NCBI GenBank assembly: GCA_014859095.1
Contig: JACUUV010000003.1
Location: 62,001 to 126,000 of the forward strand
DNA: 64,000 bases
Source of the DNA: Clostridia bacterium
Lineage (GTDB): Bacteria; Bacillota; Clostridia; Peptostreptococcales; Acidaminobacteraceae
Direction of reading: 5' to 3'
Part shown: in pieces, positions 29,223 through 38,631 of the stretch
Numbering within the stretch: position 1 is the stretch's first letter
How the letters are laid out: each line of letters starts with the position of its first letter
The notes under the pieces: generated by a model
The model's input: the letters and a program-made list of their open reading frames with translations, nothing else
Told to the model about the DNA's origin: nothing
Databases searched by the model: none
Translations under genes and position numbers: made by a program

Positions 29223-30392
29223 CTATTGGGAGCGTTCCAACTCATACTTCTTTTCTATTGTATCAAAATAATCATCTTCTATACCAAGTATTTTTTGGGA
29301 AGTCTTATAACTTTCAAGTCTAAGCGCACAATCTCCGCTATCAATTTGGGAGGCTATACACATCAGGGCCACAAGTTCCTTGTTGAGGATGTCCGGATTA
29401 CCAGGGTCATGATGATACATGGTCATCTCAATGATATCGAGCGGAAATGCCCACCAATTCAAGAAATAGCCACCCAAGGTGCTATGATCGATTTCATAGT
29501 GTTCAATTTCACGGGCTAAAAGCTCATCGGTATTGTCTTTGCTTTGCAAAACTTTGTCAAAATATGAACTCCCGAAAATTTGAAGCATGATTATTTTACC
29601 AATGTCATGCATCAGACCGGCTGTGCCTATAACAGATGGAATCTTCTTATTGAAATATTTCTCATATATTTCCTGAAATATTTTATTGGTCTGTGTCGAA
29701 TGCGACCAAATGGTAGCGCTCTTTTCAAAATACTTGATTTTGAAATTCGATATTTCATAGGTCAGTATGATTTGCTTGAGATTGTTGAGCCCGATATACA
29801 TGATCGCTTGCTGAAGGTTTCCTGTTCTGGCCGCATAAAAGGCAGAATTGGAGATTCTAAGGATATTTGCGGCAATTGCGGGGTCTTTTTCAATCATTTC
29901 AGATATCTCTTCAATGCTGTCATCCTTTTGGATGGCCATGGAGACTTCACTGAAAAGACGTGGAATGGTCTTGATTTGTTCAAATTTATGCACAACTTCA
30001 AAGAGGTTCACATCTTTCAGTTTTTCTTCGAGTAAAAACATCTTTCTGATGTATTCAATCAGCTCTTCGTTCTTCCAAGGTTTGTAAAAATACTGTTTGG
30101 CGAGATTCTTACCGACCGCTTCGGTGATGCTCCTGGTTGAGGCGTATCCGCTCAGTGCAACCCTGATCGTGTCAGGAGAAGCCTGTTTGAAAAGTTTTAG
30201 AACTCTAAGGCCGTCGAACTCTGGCATCTTGATGTCTGTAATGAGCATGTTGATCTTGTCGACCTCAAATAATACTTTAACTGCTTCTTTTATGTTTTGG
30301 GCATAATAACATTCAAATTCAAGGTTTCTGAAAAGTCTTTTTAGGGCATTCAAAATATTGACTTCGTCATCTACAAATAAGATAGTTTTCAA
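29223..30392 (-). CDS. Response regulator with HDOD domain
   Basis: REC: KTILFVDDEVNILNALKRLFR...LITDIKMPEFDG...FYKPWKNEEL; HDOD: ...IPRLFSEVSMAIQKDDSIEEISEMIEKDPAIAANILRISNSAFYAARTGNLQQAIMYIGLNNLKQIIL...GLMHDIGKIIML. Confidence 0.9.
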   Translation of the reverse strand: MKTILFVDDEVNILNALKRLFRNLEFECYYAQNIKEAVKVLFEVDKINMLITDIKMPEFDGLRVLKLFKQASPDTIRVALSGYASTRSITEAVGKNLAKQYFYKPWKNEELIEYIRKMFLLEEKLKDVNLFEVVHKFEQIKTIPRLFSEVSMAIQKDDSIEEISEMIEKDPAIAANILRISNSAFYAARTGNLQQAIMYIGLNNLKQIILTYEISNFKIKYFEKSATIWSHSTQTNKIFQEIYEKYFNKKIPSVIGTAGLMHDIGKIIMLQIFGSSYFDKVLQSKDNTDELLAREIEHYEIDHSTLGGYFLNWWAFPLDIIEMTMYHHDPGNPDILNKELVALMCIASQIDSGDCALRLESYKTSQKILGIEDDYFDTIEKKYELERSQ

Positions 30393-30455
30393 AGGGACCT
30401 CCTTAAGGTGTTTTTGATATTATACCCTAAGGCGTGGTTATAAACTCATAAAAAT

Positions 30456-30542
30456 GGGGACGGGAAACAAATGGGGACAGGTCTTAATCGGTACCTAGCT
30501 TTGCAAGGTACCGATTAAGACCTGTCCCCATTCACCGTCCCC
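30456..30542. repeat. REP/RAYT-like palindromic repeat (GGGGACAGGTC type), copy 2
   Basis: 27-bp perfect inverted repeat AATGGGGACAGGTCTTAATCGGTACCT (30470-30496) / AGGTACCGATTAAGACCTGTCCCCATT (30506-30532), plus outer GGGGACGG/CCGTCCCC; same loop core AGCTTTGC as copy 1. Confidence 0.85.
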
Positions 30543-30547
30543 AATCG

Positions 30548-31606
30548 TCATTCAGTAACTTTATCCACATAATGCGAAGTGAACAGTCTCAGCATCGCAC
30601 CATAATCCATTCTGAATTTGACCACATCACCAACTGAATAACCAGCAGTCACATGAGTCAAATCCAAAATCATATGGTCACTGGAAGCGCCGATGATTTC
30701 AATTTTTTCATCAAAAGGCACGAGTCCCGATGGTTCCACATCTTGACGTCCAATGGCGACAATGGCGCGTTTCATCTGTCCTTTGTCTTCAAAAGTCGGT
30801 TTGTTGCCGAATGCGTCCATCCCGATTTCGCCTCTTGGAATCGATGATTTTTCTTTAAGTTCAATGATTTTCGCCTCTAAAACAAAAACATCGTCATGCG
30901 TTCCTGGGATTTGATCACCATAGGCAGTTTCTCTGCCAAGGACAATCGCCTCACCCACTCTGAGTTGGTTGATTCGCCCCGGCATATCGCCTCTCTCCAG
31001 TAAATATAGACTGCTGGAGTTGCCTCCTGAAACGGCTTTGAGAGCGATGCCATATTTGGTTTCGATATCACTCGATATCTGGCTCAACTCACCCAAATTC
31101 AACGGGTTCGGAATAACACCACCATAACAAGTCAGGTTGACGCCTATACCTTCAAGTTCCAGGTTTTTAAGTTTTAAGATCTCAGATACTATTTCATCCA
31201 CCTGTTCTGGTAGAATACCTTCTCTGAGATCGCCGAGGTCTATCATGAGAATAACCCCGTGTTTTTTCCCGATGCCTTCAGCGGCTTCATTAAGCAATCT
31301 CATGGTGGATAACTCTGAATTAAGACTCACATCGGCATACTTCACGACTTGATCCGCTTCAGAGCCCATAGGCAATCTGAGCAACATCTTCGGCACATCG
31401 AGGTCTTTCATCAGGATTAGATTTTCCACTCTCGAATCTGCGATTCCAACCACTCCAGCTTTGATACTTACCTCTGCGAGTTCCTTGATGCCACAATATA
31501 CTTTCGTCACCGCATAGACATTTATGCCTTGCTTTCTGGCTATGTCAACAACGACTTTTGAATTTTCATACAACTTTTTCCTATTGATGACCACTCTCGG
31601 ATACAT
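30548..31606 (-). CDS. orr: Ornithine racemase (PLP, alanine racemase-fold family)
   Basis: MYPRVVINRKKLYENSKVVVDIARKQGINVYAVTKVYCG...GGNSSSLYLLERGDMPGRINQLRVGEAIVLGRETAYG; adjacent to oraSE. Confidence 0.9.
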   Translation of the reverse strand: MYPRVVINRKKLYENSKVVVDIARKQGINVYAVTKVYCGIKELAEVSIKAGVVGIADSRVENLILMKDLDVPKMLLRLPMGSEADQVVKYADVSLNSELSTMRLLNEAAEGIGKKHGVILMIDLGDLREGILPEQVDEIVSEILKLKNLELEGIGVNLTCYGGVIPNPLNLGELSQISSDIETKYGIALKAVSGGNSSSLYLLERGDMPGRINQLRVGEAIVLGRETAYGDQIPGTHDDVFVLEAKIIELKEKSSIPRGEIGMDAFGNKPTFEDKGQMKRAIVAIGRQDVEPSGLVPFDEKIEIIGASSDHMILDLTHVTAGYSVGDVVKFRMDYGAMLRLFTSHYVDKVTE

Positions 31607-31618
31607 GTTCCCCTCCAT

Positions 31619-32998
31619 CTACAATTCAATCAATCCCAATGATTTCTTAAGCAACTTGAGGGCAGATTCCTTATGTTCGATGGAAAGCACCCCTAGAGAA
31701 GCCATTATATAGTCATTGTCGATAAGTATTTCCACGTCTTCGTTCGGAAGCAGTTTGTCGCCCAATATATTCTTGGTGATTTCTCTAAGCAATGCAACAC
31801 GGTTAGGTAGTCTCGTACATGCACCACCGGTTCCGACGATATACTTGACGCTTGTCAAATCCTTGCCTTCAGCGTAAGATTTTTTGCCTCCACCACCATA
31901 CATGACCCTGAATCCTCCGGCATGTCGATTGGCGGACGTGATGATCGCCTCTTTTGTAAGACGTTCGACGAAATCGATTTGAAGCTGATCAGTCGGTATT
32001 GGCACGTGATTTTCAATGAGTTCATGCACAACTTCATCCGGCAAGTTGAGATCCGATGTCAATTTTTCACGGCCAATCATCTCTACTATATTGCGCATAT
32101 TCACATAAACTCCAAGATCGCCTTCCACAGTTCTTTTTGCAACAGGTTCAGGACTGATCAAAACTCTCGAGACTTCTTCACTACCCTCAGTCACCGAGTG
32201 AATATCAGTAGTCGCACCACCGACGTCCACAGTCATCAAATCTCCCAAATCTTCCTTTAGAAGTTTCGACGCCTCCATAACCGCGCCTGGTGTCGGTATG
32301 ATTGTTCCTGTGACCATTTCACGAATATGTTCCATACCAGGAGCATGAACGATATGTTCCTCAAAAATATCCTGCAGAACTTTTCTTGACGGTTCGACAT
32401 TGAGTAGATCGATTTTCGGATAGACGTTTTCCACCACAAAAAGCCATTCGGCCTTCCCCGCATCTTCAAAGATCATACGGATATCATCCTGATTGTCGAT
32501 ATTGCCAGCATAGAGCACCGGAACATCGAAATCCAGTTCGACAATTTTCTCAGCATTATAAAGTGCAGTATCCCGTTCACCATAATCCACACCACCGGCG
32601 ATCATTATGATGTTGGGTCTTATTTTTTCAATTTTTTTCATATCGGAAGGTCTGAGTCTGCCCGCCGTCACGAGATGTATATTTGCGCCCGCACCTAGAG
32701 CAGCTTCTTTGGCGGCTTTGGCTGTCATGTCATAAACCAGGCCATGAACGGTCATTTTCAGACCGCCCGCAGCACTGCTTGTCGCCAAAAGTTTGCCATA
32801 CTCGATTGAATCCCAATTCTTTTTATTTTGAAGATGATCAATGGCCGTATGAAGACCGATTGTGACATCACCTTCTTTTACCGTAGTCGGAGATTGTCCC
32901 TGTCCGATAAAAACAGGAAAATCCGTGTCTATACCATTAAACGCGTTGACGACAGTAGTCGTACTTCCGATTTCAGCAACCAATAGATCTACTTTCAT
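31619..32998 (-). CDS. GlmL/MutL-like protein (ASKHA reactivase-type) of the ornithine aminomutase operon
   Basis: MKVDLLVAEIGSTTTVVNAFNG...TVDVGGATTDIHSVTEGSEE...MYGGGGKKSYAEG. Confidence 0.9.
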   Translation of the reverse strand: MKVDLLVAEIGSTTTVVNAFNGIDTDFPVFIGQGQSPTTVKEGDVTIGLHTAIDHLQNKKNWDSIEYGKLLATSSAAGGLKMTVHGLVYDMTAKAAKEAALGAGANIHLVTAGRLRPSDMKKIEKIRPNIIMIAGGVDYGERDTALYNAEKIVELDFDVPVLYAGNIDNQDDIRMIFEDAGKAEWLFVVENVYPKIDLLNVEPSRKVLQDIFEEHIVHAPGMEHIREMVTGTIIPTPGAVMEASKLLKEDLGDLMTVDVGGATTDIHSVTEGSEEVSRVLISPEPVAKRTVEGDLGVYVNMRNIVEMIGREKLTSDLNLPDEVVHELIENHVPIPTDQLQIDFVERLTKEAIITSANRHAGGFRVMYGGGGKKSYAEGKDLTSVKYIVGTGGACTRLPNRVALLREITKNILGDKLLPNEDVEILIDNDYIMASLGVLSIEHKESALKLLKKSLGLIEL

Positions 32999-33025
32999 AT
33001 CTTTAACCTCACTCCGAGTGGTTAA

Positions 33026-33052
33026 AAAGAGGGTGCGATTGCATCCCTCTTT
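33026..33052 (-). terminator. Intergenic hairpin (attenuator/processing site) between oraE and glmL-like gene
   Basis: AAAGAGGGTGCgattGCATCCCTCTTT; on minus followed by TTAACC. Confidence 0.65.
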
Positions 33053-33064
33053 CATGTGTTATAA

Positions 33065-35281
33065 TTATTGACCTCTTTTTTCTCTGCCTTTGTGTACTAA
33101 GAATGTCGCAACATTGACTCCTCTGTCATATCTGCCGAAACCTTCATCCATTCCGTTTGCTCTAGCGACTTCAGGTGTAACCTGTGTACCGCCCGCACAA
33201 ATTATGAAACGGTCTCTGACGCCTTTCTCCACTGCATATTCATGAATACGTTTCATGTTTTTATAGTGGACATCGTCGTGTGAGATGATGGTTGATGCGA
33301 GGATGACATTGGCATCGATTTCGATAGCCGCATCCACCAATTTCTCAATCGGAACAGATGTGCCAAGATACTCGACATCACAACCGTATTTTTCAATACC
33401 GCCATGCTTGATGTCGATGACCTCTCTTAAACCGACAGAGTGCTCGTCTTCTCCAACAGTACCTGCAACGATTTTTACAGGAAACTTATCGAACTCTTCT
33501 CTGATTTCATCATCGCTCATTACCTCTGGCTCTGGTGGAATCTCAACAGTTCTCATGTCGAGGTCGAAATCGAGAACACCTTTGAGCTGGACACGTGTGC
33601 CTTCAGTAGGATGCATTTGCTCTATGTGGATCACTTCTACGTCTTTGAGATTCATTTTTTTAGCGAATTCTATTGCGGCGTATTGCGCTCCTCTGAGGTA
33701 AATCGGCAATAAAATTTCAACTTGGACAACACCATCGCCAAGCCATTGTACTTCAGGCTTCACAAATGGTGACTCCCCATGCTCGCCACGGTATTTTTCA
33801 GACTCAGCCATACGTTGGTTGACATTGTCATTTTCGTCGAGTTCGTCGATGTAAATGATTTTGTCAGCATTTTCAAACGTACAACCATCGATCAATGATG
33901 AAGGATTGGATACAGCATTTGCATCATATTGAGCCACATTGTTGTACCCATAATGAGCTGTAACCGGAGCAAAATAGTCTGCTGCTCTCTCGTAAACTGT
34001 TCCTGCGCCAACGCCGCCATCGATTTTTCTACCGATACCGTCACCGTTGCGCTCAGGATAAAGTGCCGAGTCAACAAAGAATCCTTGCTCAACAGCATTG
34101 AAGTAACCACCAGATTTGATGATTTCCTCAAGGTAAAGTACTGCTCTTTCCTTAAGCTCTCTCGCTTGATCTCTGAGGAAGCCTTCGTTTTTGAGTTCAA
34201 TCATATCCATCAAACCATCAAATCCTGCAAGAGTTTGCTTTGCGGTATCACACGCTTCGATGTTGAACATATGCCAAGGCACGTTTCTGCCTTCGTCAGG
34301 AGTGATTGTGGATTGAATATCAGCAGACGTCAATCTTGAAATAAGCATGTTCATGACATGTGTCACAGTGGCTTCTCTTGAAGAAGATGTGATATATTTG
34401 GTGTTCATTTGCGCACGCATTTTGTACTCTGAAAATATTTCTCTGAGCGCTACAGCGTATGGCAAGTCGAGCTTCATATTTGGAGCTGGTGCCGATGTTG
34501 GAGGTACTGTGGAAAGTGCTATATTCGCCTTTGGCATACCCGCTTTAAATGAATAAAGGGCATTGATACCGTGTTGAACCATAAGTTCAGGCATAACTTT
34601 CCAAGCTTCTCTTGCTGTGGCATTCGCATTATGCGCACCATCGATTTGAACCATTTCTGCCCAAGCCATGACTTTTTTAGACTCTGCCGCATCGACAAAA
34701 GAACGTACCATGTTGATGTTTCTGTAAAGCACATTGTATTGAGGATCCTGGTGAGCGCCGTTTACGCCTTCTTCAGCGAGCATTACGGCTACGTCAGGAC
34801 CTGCTACTCCAGATACATATGAGTGGTAATTGATTGGTCTGCCGACTTCATCTTCGATCAGGTCGAGCGCTTTTCTGTGTGCTCTAACTTGCTTTCTTGA
34901 AATTGGAACACCGCCGATTCCTTGTGGAGTACCTTCGATCAAACCATCAAAGTGGGATTGTCCAGCAGTACGGATAACCATGATATGATCCGCTCCATGC
35001 CATGCTGCCATTCTCATTCTTCTTATATCGTCTTCGAAACGACCAGATGCGATTTCAGTGGTGATTGTATTATTTGGTTGTGGATCGATATTACCAAAGT
35101 ATTGAGCTGCAGGAATACCGATGTAATTTTTAAGCGGTGTGGACATATCTGTGTATTCAAAAGGACCATAAACCTGCTTGTCACTTTTCTCTCTCCAAGT
35201 CCATCCGCGTCTCTTAGGTCTGTAGTTTTCAAGATCCTTGAGGATTTCTTTCACGTCAATTTTCTTATTGATATCCAGCAT
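33065..35281 (-). CDS. oraE: D-ornithine 4,5-aminomutase subunit OraE (B12/PLP-dependent)
   Basis: 738 aa; NYRPKRRGWTWREKSDKQVYGPFEYTDMSTPLKNYIGIPAAQYFGNIDPQPN...; C-terminal cobalamin-binding-like domain. Confidence 0.95.
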   Translation of the reverse strand: MLDINKKIDVKEILKDLENYRPKRRGWTWREKSDKQVYGPFEYTDMSTPLKNYIGIPAAQYFGNIDPQPNNTITTEIASGRFEDDIRRMRMAAWHGADHIMVIRTAGQSHFDGLIEGTPQGIGGVPISRKQVRAHRKALDLIEDEVGRPINYHSYVSGVAGPDVAVMLAEEGVNGAHQDPQYNVLYRNINMVRSFVDAAESKKVMAWAEMVQIDGAHNANATAREAWKVMPELMVQHGINALYSFKAGMPKANIALSTVPPTSAPAPNMKLDLPYAVALREIFSEYKMRAQMNTKYITSSSREATVTHVMNMLISRLTSADIQSTITPDEGRNVPWHMFNIEACDTAKQTLAGFDGLMDMIELKNEGFLRDQARELKERAVLYLEEIIKSGGYFNAVEQGFFVDSALYPERNGDGIGRKIDGGVGAGTVYERAADYFAPVTAHYGYNNVAQYDANAVSNPSSLIDGCTFENADKIIYIDELDENDNVNQRMAESEKYRGEHGESPFVKPEVQWLGDGVVQVEILLPIYLRGAQYAAIEFAKKMNLKDVEVIHIEQMHPTEGTRVQLKGVLDFDLDMRTVEIPPEPEVMSDDEIREEFDKFPVKIVAGTVGEDEHSVGLREVIDIKHGGIEKYGCDVEYLGTSVPIEKLVDAAIEIDANVILASTIISHDDVHYKNMKRIHEYAVEKGVRDRFIICAGGTQVTPEVARANGMDEGFGRYDRGVNVATFLVHKGREKRGQ

Positions 35282-35658
35282 TATTTTGTACCTCCCTTAA
35301 AGATTGCCACAGCGTCGTCCCAGTGCTTGCCTTCAATAAGTTCGAGACCAGCTGTTCTGATGTCGAGGTTCTTTTCTTTGGCAATTCTGTAAACAACATG
35401 CCCAACGCCATGACCCACAAGTCCTCTATCCGCAGCACCATCAACAAGCGGTTTTGCTTCAAGGCTTGAGAAACCCATTCTGAGTAGTACAGAACGCTCG
35501 ATTGCAGGTGAGGTGTTCTTTTCTGCAAGTTCCATAAGCGGATCCACGATTTCTTCCACCAAACTCCAGAATTTTTCTTTCAATTGCTCATCCGTTAGAT
35601 CAGCAAGGTGTTGACGTCTTTCTTGAAAGTCGTCGTCTCTCTTTAAAAAACCTTTCAT
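35281..35658 (-). CDS. oraS: D-ornithine 4,5-aminomutase subunit OraS
   Basis: RRQHLADLTDEQLKEKFWSLVEEIVDPLMELAEKNTSPAIERSVLLRMGFSS...GHGVGHVVYRIAKE; overlaps the oraE start. Confidence 0.94.
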   Translation of the reverse strand: MKGFLKRDDDFQERRQHLADLTDEQLKEKFWSLVEEIVDPLMELAEKNTSPAIERSVLLRMGFSSLEAKPLVDGAADRGLVGHGVGHVVYRIAKEKNLDIRTAGLELIEGKHWDDAVAIFKGGTK

Positions 35659-35686
35659 GAATTGATCCTCCTTAATTTTATCCGCA

Positions 35687-37117
35687 TTAAAATTCTATTC
35701 CGAGTTCCTTAAGTGTTTCTGTTACAAATGTTCTATCTGTCTTTGTCTCTGCAACTAGAAACTGTATGTCTTGTTCGCTGACACGAGTCGCCTGATTGGC
35801 GTTGACCGCATTTTTGATGACCGATTTTCTGGTTTTCGTCATATCGAGATCAATTGCCTGAATAAGATCCGGGGTCTTTGGTAAAATGATGTTTTTTCCA
35901 GGCACTTGATCGGTTGGATTGCCGAAGAAGATTTCTATGCCATTGTCTCTTGCAAATGACAGTTGGGGTTGAATATGCTTTCCGGCACCTGTGTATTCAG
36001 TCTCTTGAACAATGATCATCTGATCTTGGTCCATTTCTCTTGCAATACTGAAAGCCGCTGCAAGTGCTGTATTACCAGCCGGTCCTCTTTCGAGTCCTTC
36101 AATTTGTGCCAGCGCCTCGGTCATATAGAATACTTCACCTTGTGTCACGGTGACATATCTGTCCATATATCTCATTGGACGAGCAGCCGATCTCGGAACA
36201 TCCGAACGGTCCGGATAGGTTGAAAACGGTATACCAAAACCTGTATGACCAGTTGTGAATGACTTGCGATTGAATTGGCTATCGCTTGCCATGTGAAGTC
36301 CGGAAAGATCAACCGATGCCGCGACCACTTGAGTGTCAGTGGCTCCAGCTTTGATGAGACCTCTCGCTGTACCAGTAAGGTTTCCGCCACCTGCATTGGT
36401 ACAAACCACTACATCCGGGTCCTTACCATATTTTTCACGCATTTGCATGGAAAGCTCATAACCGAGTGTTTCCACACCTGCGATCCCGAATGGTGTATAG
36501 AGTGACGCATTGAAGTATCCAGTTTCTTCGAGCAACAACAGGAACTCATAGAAGAGTTCCGGACCCACTGAAAGTTGCATGACTTCAGCACCATAAGCTT
36601 CACATTTTCTTGCTTTCTCTACAATTTCAGGTTGTCCCATGCCTTTCGAATCATACGTTTCCTGTACGATTATGCATTTGAGACCATGCATAGCCGCTTG
36701 GGATGCCACAGCTGCTCCATAATTGCCGCTGGTTGCGGCGATGACACCTTTATAACCGCGCTTTTTGGCATGATATACAGCATTTGCCGCACGTCTGGCT
36801 TTAAAACTTCCAGATGGATTTCCACCTTCGTCTTTTATGAATATACGTGCGCCTTTACCAGGTTCAGAATATTTTCTGGCAAGCGCCGTCATATTTCTGA
36901 GTTCAAAGATTGGCGTGTTTCCAACGCCTGTCTCTCCTTGAATCTTTTGCATCTCTTCAAGAGTGTATCCGGTTTCACGCATCATACGCTCATATTCGAA
37001 GCTGATGCCTTCGTTCTCAAAAGTGGAATAATCAATACCAATAGCATTTTTCATGATTTCATTTTTTCGGCTCATCACCGCATTATACGAATTATCTTTC
37101 AACCGAATCACCTCCAA
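35687..37117 (-). CDS. ortB: 2-amino-4-ketopentanoate thiolase beta subunit (PLP)
   Basis: ...IFIKDEGGNPSGSFKARRAANAVYHAKKRGYKGVIAATSGNYGAAVASQAAMHGLKCIIVQE; operon context. Confidence 0.94.
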   Translation of the reverse strand: MEVIRLKDNSYNAVMSRKNEIMKNAIGIDYSTFENEGISFEYERMMRETGYTLEEMQKIQGETGVGNTPIFELRNMTALARKYSEPGKGARIFIKDEGGNPSGSFKARRAANAVYHAKKRGYKGVIAATSGNYGAAVASQAAMHGLKCIIVQETYDSKGMGQPEIVEKARKCEAYGAEVMQLSVGPELFYEFLLLLEETGYFNASLYTPFGIAGVETLGYELSMQMREKYGKDPDVVVCTNAGGGNLTGTARGLIKAGATDTQVVAASVDLSGLHMASDSQFNRKSFTTGHTGFGIPFSTYPDRSDVPRSAARPMRYMDRYVTVTQGEVFYMTEALAQIEGLERGPAGNTALAAAFSIAREMDQDQMIIVQETEYTGAGKHIQPQLSFARDNGIEIFFGNPTDQVPGKNIILPKTPDLIQAIDLDMTKTRKSVIKNAVNANQATRVSEQDIQFLVAETKTDRTFVTETLKELGIEF

Positions 37118-37403
37118 ACAGAATTTCTTTAAGATCCAATCCTATTTGTAACAATTCAGGTACGAAATTACCAAAAGAATGAGTATATGTCGGATTGATT
37201 TCCACGAGTTTGCCGCTTTCCATTCGATCAGTAATCGTCTTGACCTCGACGATATCTCCAAGCTCTGCATCCGCGGTTAAAAACCCTTTGACCCACATTT
37301 CCAGTGGTACAAGTTTTGTATCGTCAGGCACCTGGGGAGCTCTTTCCTCAGGCTTTAAAATGACTCTGTAAATTTTTACCCAATCGCCTTTTTTAGCGTT
37401 CAT
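37092..37403 (-). CDS. ortA: 2-amino-4-ketopentanoate thiolase alpha subunit
   Basis: MNAKKGDWVKIYRVILKPEERAPQVPDDTKLVPLEMWVKGFL; overlaps ortB start; operon context. Confidence 0.93.
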   Translation of the reverse strand: MNAKKGDWVKIYRVILKPEERAPQVPDDTKLVPLEMWVKGFLTADAELGDIVEVKTITDRMESGKLVEINPTYTHSFGNFVPELLQIGLDLKEILFGGDSVER

Positions 37404-37420
37404 TCAAACACCTCTTTCGT

Positions 37421-38473
37421 TTAAGCTTTGATCCAGTTTCTCATATCTCCCATGATTGCTCTTGGTACTGGCAAATCTAACATTGTCTTGAGACCTGGTT
37501 CTGAGTTTATGATTTGAGGAATCATGTTGACACACATCGCGATGGTTCCGAGTCCACCTTCAACTTCAGGCTTGATGGTCATATTGACTTCTGGTGTGCC
37601 TTTAAGTGTAATGTAATCGCCAGTGTATGTGCCTTCCATTTCAGGCTCGATCTGTTGTGGGTGAATCATGTCGATCTTCACTTCACCGTCAACATAACCT
37701 TGTCCAGTCATGCTTACGCCAGCAACATTTCCAGCAGCAGCAAAGCCATGTGGTGCTTGTCTGTCAACCGTAGTAACTATAGGTGCCATTTGTGTCTTGA
37801 TGTCATCCACTTTCCAACCGATAGCATCAGCGATCATATTGATGGACTCTGCAAATCCAACGTGACCTGCAAGCGTTCCTTCTTCAACACCTTTATTGAA
37901 CTCATCTACAGTGATACCGACACCTTGCTCTTCCATTACCGCATGGCCGAATGGCGATAAGCTGTTGACCCGCTTCGCTTCTACATGAGTCACATCAGTC
38001 ATACAACCGGTGAGCACAACAACAAGAAGGTCCATGATCAAACCTGGGTTGATGCCTGTACCTAAGATCGATACGCCATTTTCTTTTGCGATTTGATCCA
38101 GCTTAGCTGCAAGTTCCGGATTTTGTGCTTTAGGATAAGCCATTTCCTCTGCTGTTGAAATGACATTGATTTTCTTTTCAAGAACGTACTTGAGTCTAGG
38201 AAATGCTTTTTCAGTGAACGAATCAGTTGCGCAAAGGCAAACATCACAAGAGCCTTCACTGATGACTTCGTCGATTTCAGGACGTACTATGACAGGTTTG
38301 CGATCTCCACGCTCAACGCCTAAAATTTCGTGGATATCTTTACCCACACGATCTGGATTTCTATCACAAACACCAACGATTTCAACACCTTGTTTGGTCA
38401 AAAGCATCTTTGCCATTCCGCTTCCCATTGCGCCGAAGCCCCATATTGCCACTTTTACAGTTTCTTTTCTCAT
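37421..38473 (-). CDS. ord: 2,4-diaminopentanoate dehydrogenase (start revised to MRKETVKVAIWG)
   Basis: VKVAIWGFGAMGSGMAKMLL...GTGINPGLIMDLLVVVLTGCMTDVTHVEAKRVNSLSPFG; GGAGG RBS upstream of ATG at 38473. Confidence 0.94.
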   Translation of the reverse strand: MRKETVKVAIWGFGAMGSGMAKMLLTKQGVEIVGVCDRNPDRVGKDIHEILGVERGDRKPVIVRPEIDEVISEGSCDVCLCATDSFTEKAFPRLKYVLEKKINVISTAEEMAYPKAQNPELAAKLDQIAKENGVSILGTGINPGLIMDLLVVVLTGCMTDVTHVEAKRVNSLSPFGHAVMEEQGVGITVDEFNKGVEEGTLAGHVGFAESINMIADAIGWKVDDIKTQMAPIVTTVDRQAPHGFAAAGNVAGVSMTGQGYVDGEVKIDMIHPQQIEPEMEGTYTGDYITLKGTPEVNMTIKPEVEGGLGTIAMCVNMIPQIINSEPGLKTMLDLPVPRAIMGDMRNWIKA

Positions 38474-38518
38474 TACACATACCTCCATTTTAATATTTCA
38501 TTGTTATATGGTTATATA

Positions 38519-38535
38519 CGCAAGAGTCGTGCCAA
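38519..38535 (-). promoter_or_regulatory. Sigma-54 (-24/-12) promoter of the ord-ort-ora-orr operon
   Basis: Minus strand TTGGCACGACTCTTGCG (TGGCAC-N5-TTGC, GG-N10-GC spacing), about 46 nt upstream of the ord ATG. Confidence 0.93.
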
Positions 38536-38631
38536 CTGAATACGTTTTATAAAAAAACGCTCAAAACGTTCCAAAGACACGTTGTACAAATATCCATACA
38601 ATGAATAATCTGAATGTTACGAATTATCTGC

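Noticed and set aside
28020-30545. Short repeats considered as a CRISPR array
   Set aside because: Only two palindromic copies 2.3 kb apart, without regular spacers or cas genes; they fit REP/RAYT-type repeats
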